In this document: piece by piece, positions 1 to 5,568 of the stretch | How positions within the stretch are numbered: position 1 is the stretch's first letter | How the letters are laid out: every line of letters starts with the position of its first letter | Assembly: GCA_913055925.1 (NCBI GenBank) | Contig: CAJXLH010000061.1 | Location: 1-11,299 of the forward strand | Length of the DNA stretch: 11,299 nt | Source of the DNA: an uncultured Maritalea sp. | Lineage (GTDB): Bacteria; Pseudomonadota; Alphaproteobacteria; Rhizobiales; Devosiaceae | Reading direction: 5' to 3' | Made by a program: the position numbers and the translations under genes | The notes under the pieces: model-generated | Told to the model about the DNA's origin: nothing | Databases searched by the model: none | The model's input: only the letters and a program-made list of their open reading frames with translations

Positions 1-2
1 TG

Positions 3-659
3 TCTGGCCGCACATCCATCGATATGGATCCAGAAATCAAGCCAGAACTATACGAAACCGCTGGCTTTAAGGTCACGGGTAGCCGCGCGGTACGTGTTGA
101 TATTTTGGAACGTCTTGCCGACCTTATTCGCCCGCTTATTGCGTTCGATCCCAATCGCAATCAAGACACACCGCCAGAGGGTGCAGCTGAGGGCAATGGT
201 TTCCGCGTGACCGTAGAAATGACCTCATTGCTTGGCTGTGCTGGCGAAGAGTTTTCAACTGTGTTGAAGTCGCTCGGCTATAAGGTAAAACGCACACCGA
301 TTGAAGCGACGGAAGAGGCAACTGCGGAAACGACAGCCGCGCCGGAACAGACCGAAGCAGCCGAAACCCCGACTGACGTGGCGGCAACAGAAGCACCAGA
401 GGCGTCTACCGAAGTGACTGATGCGGTGGAAGCTGATGCTGAGCCAAAGTTTGATGAAGTTTGGTCGCCAGCGCCGCGTCGCAACCCGAACTTCAACAAC
501 AAAAAGCGCAACAATAATCGTCAAGCATTTGCCAACGGCAAAGCAAAGGACAAAGGTCCGCGCAAAGGCCCACACAAAGGCAAACCACGCACCGCACCAA
601 AGCCCAAGGCAATCGACCCAGATTCGCCATTCGCGGCATTGGCTGCGCTTAAAAAATAG
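3..659 (+). CDS. C-terminal end of a large helicase-related protein (5' partial)
   Basis: The frame is open to the left edge of the window, so the Met codon at 24 is internal and only the C-terminus is seen. The first ~90 residues look folded (GFKVTGSRAVRVDILERLADLIRPLIAF, then FRVTVEMTSLLGCAGEEFSTVLKSLGYK) and resemble the C-terminal domain of the large helicase that precedes an S4 protein and fdxA in many Hyphomicrobiales. After that comes an acidic Ala/Glu/Thr-rich stretch (about residues 93-140 counted from the Met at 24), then a basic Asn/Lys/Pro-rich tail, ending in DPDSPFAALAALKK, a tail motif I recall from this helicase family. No helicase motif (Walker A, DExH) lies inside the window, so the identity rests on this tail and on gene order. 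The next gene starts 5 nt after the stop, so the two are probably cotranscribed. Confidence 0.65.
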   Translation, partial: SGRTSIDMDPEIKPELYETAGFKVTGSRAVRVDILERLADLIRPLIAFDPNRNQDTPPEGAAEGNGFRVTVEMTSLLGCAGEEFSTVLKSLGYKVKRTPIEATEEATAETTAAPEQTEAAETPTDVAATEAPEASTEVTDAVEADAEPKFDEVWSPAPRRNPNFNNKKRNNNRQAFANGKAKDKGPRKGPHKGKPRTAPKPKAIDPDSPFAALAALKK

Positions 660-664
660 ATGCG

Positions 665-1051
665 ATGAACGAGCCGCAAGCCAAGCAACGCATTGACAAA
701 TGGCTTTGGTTTGCGCGCTGCGTTAAAACAAGAACACTCGCGCAAAAGCTTGTAAATGGCGGCAATGTGCGCGTGAACTCAGAACGCGAAGTCTCTGCGT
801 CGGCAAAGATCAAAGTGGGCGACGTACTCACCATTTCCTTGCCACGTGGCATTCGCATCCTAAAAGTGGTCGCCCCCGGTGAAAAACGCGGCTCGGCAAC
901 TTTAGCCGCTGAGCTTTATGAAGATCTAAGCCCACCACCGCCGCCCAAATCCGATGGTCCTAGACCATTGCCCCAAGCCGTACGCGAAAAAGGCAGCGGT
1001 CGTCCGACCAAAAGAGAACGGCGCGAGACAGATCGACTGAAACCCGAGTGA
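665..1051 (+). CDS. S4-domain RNA-binding protein, Hsp15-like
   Basis: A 128-residue protein with an N-terminal S4 RNA-binding domain at about residues 9-65 (RIDKWLWFARCVKTRTLAQKLV, then GGNVRVN and KVGDVLTISLP). This is the layout of the Hsp15/HslR family, which in E. coli binds stalled 50S subunits carrying a peptidyl-tRNA; the ribosome rescue role is known for that family and only inferred here. The C-terminal third is basic and disordered-looking, with a run of five prolines (residues 90-94) and a KRERRETDRLK tail. The length is close to the family's usual ~130 residues. The start at 665 is 5 nt after the helicase stop; an ATG at 660 leads at once to a stop in another frame. The gene order helicase-S4-fdxA-carD supports the assignment. 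Confidence 0.88.
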   Translation: MNEPQAKQRIDKWLWFARCVKTRTLAQKLVNGGNVRVNSEREVSASAKIKVGDVLTISLPRGIRILKVVAPGEKRGSATLAAELYEDLSPPPPPKSDGPRPLPQAVREKGSGRPTKRERRETDRLKPE

Positions 1052-1291
1052 CAAATTGGCGCGGCGATAAGGTAAGGCAAAATCATCAATTGAAACAAAG
1101 CCATGGCGTGCGCTGTAAAATAGGATTTTGCAATGCGTGAAAGCTTTGAAAAGTCTTGCTCAAAACCCCACTTGCGCTTTTGAGAAAAATTCATTAGCCA
1201 ATAAGCCGTTAGTTTCTTGGGGACCGGGTAAGTCCAGTTGCACCTTCCCAGCTGCGCAAAAGAAAATCGACCAAACGGAACGACTATTCAT

Positions 1292-1630
1292 ATGACTTAT
1301 ATCGTCACCGACAATTGTATCATGTGCAAATACACCGACTGCGTGGAAGTGTGCCCAGTGGACTGCTTCTATGAAGGTGAAAACATGCTCGTCATCCACC
1401 CGGACGAGTGCATTGACTGCGGCGTGTGTGAACCAGAATGCCCAGCAGAAGCGATTGTGCCTGATACAGAACCTGGCAACGAAAAATGGCTAGAGCTGAA
1501 CACCAAGTTCGCTGAGATTTGGCCAAACATTACCGAGAAACGCGACCAAATGCCTGACGCCGAAAAATATGACGGCGAAACTGGCAAGCTTGAAAAGCAC
1601 TTCTCTGAAGCGCCCGGCGAAGGCGATTGA
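1292..1630 (+). CDS. fdxA: 7Fe-8S ferredoxin FdxA
   Basis: A 112-residue seven-iron ferredoxin, a low-potential cytosolic electron carrier. The N-terminus MTYIVTDNC is the family start, so I place the start at 1292 although the frame is open from an ATG at 1238. The cysteines match Azotobacter FdI with an offset of one: C9, C17 and C50 fit the [3Fe-4S] cluster, C21, C40, C43 and C46 fit the [4Fe-4S] cluster, and C12 and C25 match the extra cysteines of FdI. The C-terminal ~50 residues (WLELNTKFAEIWPNIT... onward) are the usual long FdxA tail. The Shine-Dalgarno sequence is weak (ACGGAACGA upstream of the ATG). The 240 bases in front hold no gene; a possible promoter is TTGAAA at 1090 with TGTAAA at 1114 (18-bp spacer, uncertain). 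A strong terminator follows, so the gene is probably monocistronic. Confidence 0.95.
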   Translation: MTYIVTDNCIMCKYTDCVEVCPVDCFYEGENMLVIHPDECIDCGVCEPECPAEAIVPDTEPGNEKWLELNTKFAEIWPNITEKRDQMPDAEKYDGETGKLEKHFSEAPGEGD

Positions 1631-1670
1631 TCCGCATCTTGCTTAGCAAGAGTTAAGGATAAACATATGC

Positions 1671-1703
1671 AAAAAGCGGCAAAATTGCTTTTGTCGCTTT
1701 TTT
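1671..1703 (+). terminator. Intrinsic terminator of fdxA
   Basis: A 14-bp stem with one G-T wobble: AAAAAGCGGCAAAA (1671-1684) pairs with TTTTGTCGCTTTTT (1689-1702) around the loop TTGC. The A-rich foot and T-rich end make it able to work in both directions. It lies 40 nt after the fdxA stop. A separate perfect stem-loop, TCTTGC-TTA-GCAAGA (1637-1651), lies between the stop and this terminator. Confidence 0.8.
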
Positions 1704-1747
1704 GTGTTACATTGTTGCAATAGTCGCAAGTTTGTCGCGTACCCAAC

Positions 1748-1771
1748 CGTGCCGTAGGGCACGTTTTTTTT
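1748..1771 (+). terminator. Second intrinsic terminator between fdxA and carD
   Basis: CGTGCC (1748-1753), loop GTAG, GGCACG (1758-1763), followed directly by eight T (1764-1771). This is a textbook rho-independent terminator. It is only 45 nt downstream of the first one, and no gene lies between them. It is either a back-up for fdxA, the end of a short RNA that starts between the two, or an attenuator in the carD leader. Confidence 0.82.
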
Positions 1772-1920
1772 GCTCTATCGCTATGGCGTTAAGAGTTTGT
1801 TTACCGACAAAAACCTCGCGAGAGACGGGGTTGTGCCAGTTGGCCACTATGCGACAACAAATCGGTTCGGACCGGATTGCACGATATATGTGCGAGGGCG
1901 TCAATTAGGAGTATTACCGA

Positions 1921-2478
1921 ATGACAACAAAGAAGTCAGTTCAACGTCAAGGTTTCAAAACAGGTGAATTCATTGTGTATCCAGCGCACGGCGTTGGCCA
2001 AATCACCGGCATCGAAGAGCAAGAAGTGGCCGGCATGTCACTTGAGCTATTCGTCATCAATTTTGAGCAAGACAAACTGACCCTTCGCGTTCCACTCGCC
2101 AAAGTGAAAAGCGTAGGCATGCGCAAACTTGCAGAAGACGACACTGTAGAAAAAGCGCTAACGACTGTAACGGGCCGCGCGCGCGTAAAGCGCACCATGT
2201 GGAGCCGTCGTGCTCAAGAATATGAAGCCAAAATCAACTCAGGCGATTTGATTTCAATCTCAGAAGTTGTGCGTGACCTTTATCGGTCTGAAGAGCAGCC
2301 AGAGCAGTCTTATTCAGAGCGCCAGCTTTTTGAAGCAGCGATTGACCGCATGTCGCGCGAAATTGCAGCCGTGAAGAAAGTTAGCCTGACAGAGGCGCTA
2401 AAGTTGATCCAAAAAAACTTAGCGAAGAGCCCTCGTCGCGGCGCGAAATCTGATGATTCAGAGGAAGCGGCTGCCTAG
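1921..2478 (+). CDS. carD: CarD/CdnL-family RNA polymerase-binding regulator
   Basis: A 185-residue protein of the CarD/CdnL family. The N-terminal part (about residues 10-65, FKTGEFIVYPAHGVGQITGIEE...LFVINFEQDKLTLRVPL) is the RNA polymerase-interaction domain, which binds the beta subunit. The helical C-terminal part holds W94 in RTMWSRRAQEYEAKI; this matches the Trp that in mycobacterial and Thermus CarD wedges into the upstream edge of the promoter bubble and stabilises open complexes. In alphaproteobacteria the protein affects rRNA and growth-related transcription; that role is known from relatives, not seen here. The last ~17 residues are charged and probably disordered. The start is fixed by AGGAG at 1907-1911, 9 nt before the ATG. 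I did not find a convincing promoter in the leader (1772-1920). The gene ends in a strong terminator and faces a convergent protease gene. Confidence 0.95.
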   Translation: MTTKKSVQRQGFKTGEFIVYPAHGVGQITGIEEQEVAGMSLELFVINFEQDKLTLRVPLAKVKSVGMRKLAEDDTVEKALTTVTGRARVKRTMWSRRAQEYEAKINSGDLISISEVVRDLYRSEEQPEQSYSERQLFEAAIDRMSREIAAVKKVSLTEALKLIQKNLAKSPRRGAKSDDSEEAAA

Positions 2479-2506
2479 TTAGGCGCAAAAAATAACGAAT
2501 AGTTGT

Positions 2507-2537
2507 AAGGCCGTCCTTTTGGGCGGCCTTATTTTTT
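2507..2537 (+). terminator. Intrinsic terminator of carD
   Basis: AAGGCCGTCC (2507-2516), loop TTTT, GGGCGGCCTT (2521-2530), giving a 10-bp stem with one T-G wobble, then A and six T (2532-2537). Its 3' half overlaps the last codons of the convergent protease reading frame that ends at 2529. On the minus strand the same hairpin lacks a directly adjacent T run, so it is strongest for carD. Confidence 0.9.
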
Positions 2538-2696
2538 GACCACGATTTTATAGCTTTGCCCAGGCACCAATTGGTCACCCGGCAATAGGCCATTCAACAC
2601 ATTGAACAACGCCGACGCGTCGCTCACCCCTTGCATACGCGCAACCATTTGCGCGGGACTGGTACCCGACTTCGCTTCCACCACCATAATGTTGGA
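2529..2696 (-). pseudogene. Displaced LysM-like C-terminal segment of the M48 protease, out of frame
   Basis: This segment reads SNIMVVEAKSGTSPAQMV... through LFNVLNGLLPGDQLVPGQSYKIVVKK and stops at 2529. It resembles the C-terminal end of the alphaproteobacterial M48 lipoproteins, which as I recall it runs like RIRVVTVGPGDTVESLAARM...RFRVLNGLxPGxxLxPGxxVKIVV, a LysM-like fold. It lies one base out of phase with the protease frame. Dropping one A from the CAAAT at 2700-2696 would give ...SNDLKQ-SNIMVVEAKSG and a 482-residue protein. There is an in-frame ATG at 2711, but I see no Shine-Dalgarno sequence for it, so I do not treat it as a separate gene. Confidence 0.75.
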
Positions 2697-3978
2697 TTTG
2701 CTTGAGGTCATTACTGCGAATTTTGCGGAAGCTTTTCAGTGTGTTCGTAAAATCATCGCGCAATCGTTTGCTGCTTTGTTTCGCTGCAAAAATAAAGCGA
2801 TAAACCTGCCCGTCAAATCGCAACACGGCAATTTCAAACGCCCAATCCTTGGTCTTGGCGGAGGCACGAACCGCATCAATGGCACCTAAATTCATCGGCT
2901 TCACGCTCGACGCGTCCAAGCCAGCTACCCAGCCCGATTTCATATAAGCATCAAGGCTCATCTCTGGCGGCACAAAAACGCTATCAAATCGCGCCGCGGT
3001 GCCATCCTTTGCGACGCCAACAATGGAGGCATTGCCATTACTCAGACTGTAAGCCTTAGGCAAGCTAAACAGAAAGCCAAGATTGGGGTGGATATATTTC
3101 TGACCCGCAATCGCCCCGTTGTTTGGGTTAGGGCCAAAAGCAATACCATCAATGGCGTCTAAATAGCGATCCCTCTCATTCAGCCCAATGCCCGGTGCGC
3201 CAAATCCGCGTGCCGCTTTGACCGCCAACTCGATGCGATCCGGCGTTGAAGGGTGAGACGAAAGAAAATCGTCCACCGACTGTTCTTTGCTGCGGAAGGC
3301 CGCGAATTGCCCCATTGCCCCTAAGAAACGCGCAGCCGCATGCGGGTCATATCCCGCCTGTCCAGCAATACGCACACCTTCCCGGTCCGCCGACAATTCT
3401 TGCGCCTGAGAAAACGCCGCCAGCGATAGCTTTGACCGCGCGGCGGATTGATCCGTTTCTGGATCAGAACCCAGAATACCCGAGATCACACGGTCCACAA
3501 TTTTACTCGTCCGTTCACGGTTCGAGCGCTCTCGCGCGTGCCGCAATGTGAGGTGCGCAATCTCGTGGGCGATGACCGCTGCCAGTTCGGCCTCGTCATT
3601 CGCCAACGCCAAAATGCCTCGAGTGACGTAAATATAGCCGCCGGGCAACGCAAACGCGTTCACATCTTCACTGTCCAGAATGGTTACAGTGAGCTTGGAG
3701 TTGCCCTCACCTGCAGCAACCAACAATTTGCCCGCCAGCCGCGCCAGCATAATCTCAGCAGCGCGGTCATCGTAGACGCCACCATAAGTCGCAATGATTT
3801 TGGGGTGTTCGCGTTGACCAATAATCTCATCGCCTGGTGACGTACCCGCAGGCACCGCAACGGATCCATCCCCTAAACGGGAAACGCCCACATTGGGCCC
3901 ACCGTTGAAAATAGTGGTGCAACCCAAAAGCCCAGCGCTAATGGTCAAGGCAACGCCTATGCGAACAAACTGGTTCAT
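2575..3978 (-). CDS. M48-family zinc metalloprotease lipoprotein, frame altered near the C-terminus
   Basis: The frame as read gives 467 residues. It starts with a lipoprotein signal (MNQFVRIGVALTISAGLLGC, lipobox LLGC with Cys20), so the mature protein should sit in the periplasm on a membrane. The protease core has HEIAH at 138-142 (zinc ligands H138 and H142, catalytic E139) and QELSADREG at 193-201 with the third ligand E194, as in BepA/LoiP-type M48 proteases that take part in envelope quality control. Residues 295-420 form a further conserved-looking domain. From about residue 427 to 467 the sequence no longer looks like the family, because a shift near 2695-2703 puts the expected LysM-like end into another frame. 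The catalytic core is intact, so a working protease is possible. The start codon overlaps the stop of the upstream nuclease gene (ATGA), so translation is probably coupled. Confidence 0.85.
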   Translation of the reverse strand: MNQFVRIGVALTISAGLLGCTTIFNGGPNVGVSRLGDGSVAVPAGTSPGDEIIGQREHPKIIATYGGVYDDRAAEIMLARLAGKLLVAAGEGNSKLTVTILDSEDVNAFALPGGYIYVTRGILALANDEAELAAVIAHEIAHLTLRHARERSNRERTSKIVDRVISGILGSDPETDQSAARSKLSLAAFSQAQELSADREGVRIAGQAGYDPHAAARFLGAMGQFAAFRSKEQSVDDFLSSHPSTPDRIELAVKAARGFGAPGIGLNERDRYLDAIDGIAFGPNPNNGAIAGQKYIHPNLGFLFSLPKAYSLSNGNASIVGVAKDGTAARFDSVFVPPEMSLDAYMKSGWVAGLDASSVKPMNLGAIDAVRASAKTKDWAFEIAVLRFDGQVYRFIFAAKQSSKRLRDDFTNTLKSFRKIRSNDLKQIQHYGGGSEVGYQSRANGCAYARGERRVGVVQCVEWPIAG

Positions 3979-4787
3979 CTCAGCGCCAAAACCTCAATTT
4001 GCTCGGGATGGGTCACATCAATACGCGGGCCATCGTCCACATCAATCCAGCCGCGAATGCGCACCAAAGCGTCGTCTAATTCCCGCAGATCAATGCCCAG
4101 TGCCGTAAAATGCTTCACCGCACGCCGGTCAATCACCGCTGTGAAGTCAGTCTTCCAATCGCGCCCAAAGTTCAAATAAACCCGATGTGCCGTGTCACCG
4201 ACACCAAAAATGCGCCCCTCAACAAGCTCATAATGCCCCTCGCGCTGCTCGAGCTTTTGTGGCTTGTGACCATCACGAATGGCGTAATAAGCATGATCCC
4301 ACACGCCCTTGCGTTCAGCGCGTGCTTTGCGTTCCGCATCCAGCAAATCCGCCAAGCAATGGCGATTGTCATCGAATGAGTAAACCCGCGCCAATCCGGC
4401 TTCGATCACCGCTTGTTGCGCCCACTTAGATTTGTCGTCGTTGACAAAAAGATGCCCCAGCACCCGCCCATGCCGGTCTTTTCGCGCACCGCCATAATAA
4501 ACGCGCGCATTCTCGCCATAAGCGAACTCGTGCAAAAAAGCCTGCGCTTCATCAGCCAAAGGCCACTTCTTAAAACCTACACGCCCAAGCGGTAATTTTG
4601 GTGCCTGCATACCAATGAGGCGAATTTTCTCGCCACTATCCAGCACCACAGTGTCACCGTCCGTGACTTCCACCACGCGCCCCTTTAGGCCCGGCTTCAG
4701 CGTTTCGCAGCTCAACGCAATTGACGGAGCAAAGGCCATAACACCCACAATCATTGACGTGATGAACTTGGTGAAGATTTTAGACAA
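3975..4787 (-). CDS. Exported thermonuclease-fold (SNase-like) protein with altered active site
   Basis: A 270-residue protein starting with TTG at 4787; this start keeps the Lys residues of a signal peptide (MSKIFTKFITSMIVGVMAFAPSIALSC), which an internal ATG at 4754 would lose. No strong Shine-Dalgarno is visible for either start. Residues ~34-165 follow the staphylococcal nuclease OB-fold: VVEVTDGDTVVL (D43, D45), IRLIGMQAPKLP, and RKDRHGRVLGHLF. Compared with S. aureus nuclease, R35 is kept (R56), R87 is kept (R108) and D21 is kept (D45), but D40 is Gln61 and the catalytic E43 is Lys64. The 'QAPKLPLGR' form is, as I recall, typical of an alphaproteobacterial subfamily. A second conserved segment at 185-265 (VEGRIFGVGDTAHRVYLNFGRDWKTDF, VTHPEQIE) may be another OB-fold. 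The protein is probably exported; nuclease activity is doubtful. It forms an operon with the protease gene. Confidence 0.82.
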   Translation of the reverse strand: MSKIFTKFITSMIVGVMAFAPSIALSCETLKPGLKGRVVEVTDGDTVVLDSGEKIRLIGMQAPKLPLGRVGFKKWPLADEAQAFLHEFAYGENARVYYGGARKDRHGRVLGHLFVNDDKSKWAQQAVIEAGLARVYSFDDNRHCLADLLDAERKARAERKGVWDHAYYAIRDGHKPQKLEQREGHYELVEGRIFGVGDTAHRVYLNFGRDWKTDFTAVIDRRAVKHFTALGIDLRELDDALVRIRGWIDVDDGPRIDVTHPEQIEVLALR

Positions 4788-4860
4788 GAAACAACGCGCC
4801 CCAAAAACAAATCGAATTGTGGCTGATGTTGCATGAAATTGCGGCGAAAATCATCCCCAT

Positions 4861-4891
4861 TTGAGACTTTTCTCTAAGCCAAGCCCATACT
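4861..4891 (+). promoter_or_regulatory. Possible promoter of the tRNA-Arg gene
   Basis: TTGAGA (4861-4866) and CATACT (4886-4891) with a 19-bp spacer would start transcription about 10 nt before the tRNA. The match is moderate and the spacer is long. Confidence 0.3.
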
Positions 4892-4908
4892 ATGTTGCGC
4901 GCGTGGCT

Positions 4909-4985
4909 GGTCCCGTAGCTCAGCAGGATAGAGCATCAGATTCCTAATCTGAGGGTCGCGCGTTCGAATCGCGCCGGGATCACCA
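4909..4985 (+). tRNA. tRNA-Arg (anticodon CCT)
   Basis: A complete 77-nt cloverleaf. The acceptor arm is GGTCCCG with CGGGATC (one G-T pair), the D stem GCTC/GAGC, the anticodon stem TCAGA/TCTGA with loop TTCCTAA (anticodon CCT at 4943-4945, reading AGG), and the T arm GCGCG-TTCGAAT-CGCGC. Discriminator A is followed by an encoded CCA (4983-4985). The Rrf2-family gene on the other strand ends only 8 nt downstream, and no clear terminator follows the tRNA. Confidence 0.97.
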
Positions 4986-4993
4986 TCAAACTT

Positions 4994-5446
4994 TCAGATT
5001 TGGTGCTGTTTCCGACCAGCACCGCTTTCCAACTGATTTTTGAATTGGTGCGCGATTTCCGAGACCTTCACTTCGCGAAGTTCAGCTTGAAACGCGCTTG
5101 AGGCCTTTGCGAGGGCGTTGGCGGTGAACTGGTCCGCGGCCTTTTCCATAAGACATCCAGAGCCGCTTTGGGAAAGACCGATCGCGAATAGTTGGGGTTG
5201 GCCAAGTGCCTCGTAAACCTCAATCAAAGAAATTTCCTCAAGCGGTTTTTTTAGGCTCCAACCGCCGCCATGCCCCTTCACGGATATAAGTAAACCGGCA
5301 TCGCGCAGGCCAGACATGGTGCGCCGAACAACGGATGGGTTGGTGCCCAGCATTTTGGCCAATTGCGATGATGTCGCAGGCCCTTTCATCTCGGCCATAT
5401 GCAATAAAGCATGCAACACACGCGGCAGTCGGTTGTCGGCTCTCAT
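4994..5446 (-). CDS. Rrf2-family transcriptional regulator (YwnA-like)
   Basis: A 150-residue regulator from the start I prefer at 5446 (MRADNRLPRVLHALLHMAEM). That ATG has GAGGGG at 5458-5453 with a 6-nt gap, whereas the in-frame ATG at 5491 has no Shine-Dalgarno sequence. The winged-helix domain covers about residues 1-70: the recognition helix lies in NPSVVRRTMSGLRDAGLL and the wing in KGHGGGWSL, both typical of Rrf2. The segment EALGQPQLFAIG is typical of the YwnA-like branch. The whole protein has one cysteine (C98 in this numbering), so it cannot hold the three-Cys Fe-S cluster of IscR, NsrR or RirA; a thiol-based or ligand-based signal is more likely. It is divergent from the MFS exporter gene across a large palindrome and is probably its local repressor. 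It lies tail to tail with a tRNA gene. Confidence 0.9.
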   Translation of the reverse strand: MRADNRLPRVLHALLHMAEMKGPATSSQLAKMLGTNPSVVRRTMSGLRDAGLLISVKGHGGGWSLKKPLEEISLIEVYEALGQPQLFAIGLSQSGSGCLMEKAADQFTANALAKASSAFQAELREVKVSEIAHQFKNQLESGAGRKQHQI

Positions 5447-5469
5447 AAGCATCCCCTCACTTGGCGCAA

Positions 5470-5498
5470 AATGTACACCTTCACCACTCATGATGCAA
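5470..5498 (-). promoter_or_regulatory. Weak candidate promoter of the Rrf2 gene
   Basis: On the minus strand, TTGCAT (5498-5493) and TACATT (5475-5470) are 17 bp apart. Transcription would start near 5463, just before the GAGGGG at 5458-5453, which agrees with the start codon at 5446 and excludes the one at 5491. The -35 match is poor. Confidence 0.25.
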
Positions 5499-5523
5499 TT
5501 GAAAGCACATGGGTTGCGTCACG

Positions 5524-5558
5524 CGATCTTATGTGACATTTAATGTTACATAAGATCG
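5524..5558. promoter_or_regulatory. 35-bp near-perfect palindrome, likely operator of the Rrf2/MFS pair
   Basis: The arms CGATCTTATGT and ACATAAGATCG flank ACATT-T-AATGT. Of 17 symmetric base pairs 16 match; the exception is G5535 against T5547. Inside it lie two copies of the smaller dyad ATGT-N-ACAT, at 5531-5539 (N=G) and 5543-5551 (N=T), 12 bp apart. The last base touches the GGAG Shine-Dalgarno (5558-5561) of the MFS gene, and a TTTAAT hexamer at 5539-5544 at its centre could be the -10 box, with TTGCGT at 5514-5519 as a poor -35 (19-bp spacer). Binding of a dimeric regulator here would block the exporter promoter. That the neighbouring Rrf2 protein binds it is inferred from position. 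Confidence 0.8.
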
Positions 5559-5568
5559 GAGAACAAAA

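Noticed and set aside
916..1194. A minus-strand reading frame with a hydrophobic patch opposite the S4 gene and the fdxA upstream region
   Set aside because: It has no recognisable domain and no ribosome binding site, and half of it is the shadow of the S4 gene, including a poly-Gly run opposite the proline run.
1238..1291. An 18-residue N-terminal extension of the ferredoxin
   Set aside because: MTYIVTDNC at 1292 is the standard FdxA start, and the cysteine numbering fits Azotobacter FdI from there.
1772..1920. A riboswitch or small coding gene in the carD leader
   Set aside because: I recognise no riboswitch pattern; only a short CGGT-TCGG-ACCG hairpin is seen, and the short open frames there have no domain features.
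2529..2711. A separate 60-residue minus-strand gene starting at the ATG at 2711
   Set aside because: Its sequence looks like the family C-terminus of the upstream protease, it has no visible ribosome binding site, and it overlaps the protease frame. A frame change in one gene explains it better.
2690..2730. Programmed ribosomal frameshift in the protease gene
   Set aside because: I see no slippery heptamer of the X-XXY-YYZ kind, no known +1 shift signal and no clear downstream stem next to the shift point. The runs are only AAA and AAAA.
5002..5023. Hairpin GGTGCTG / CAGCACC after the tRNA as a terminator
   Set aside because: It has no T run on either strand and lies in the coding end of the Rrf2 gene.
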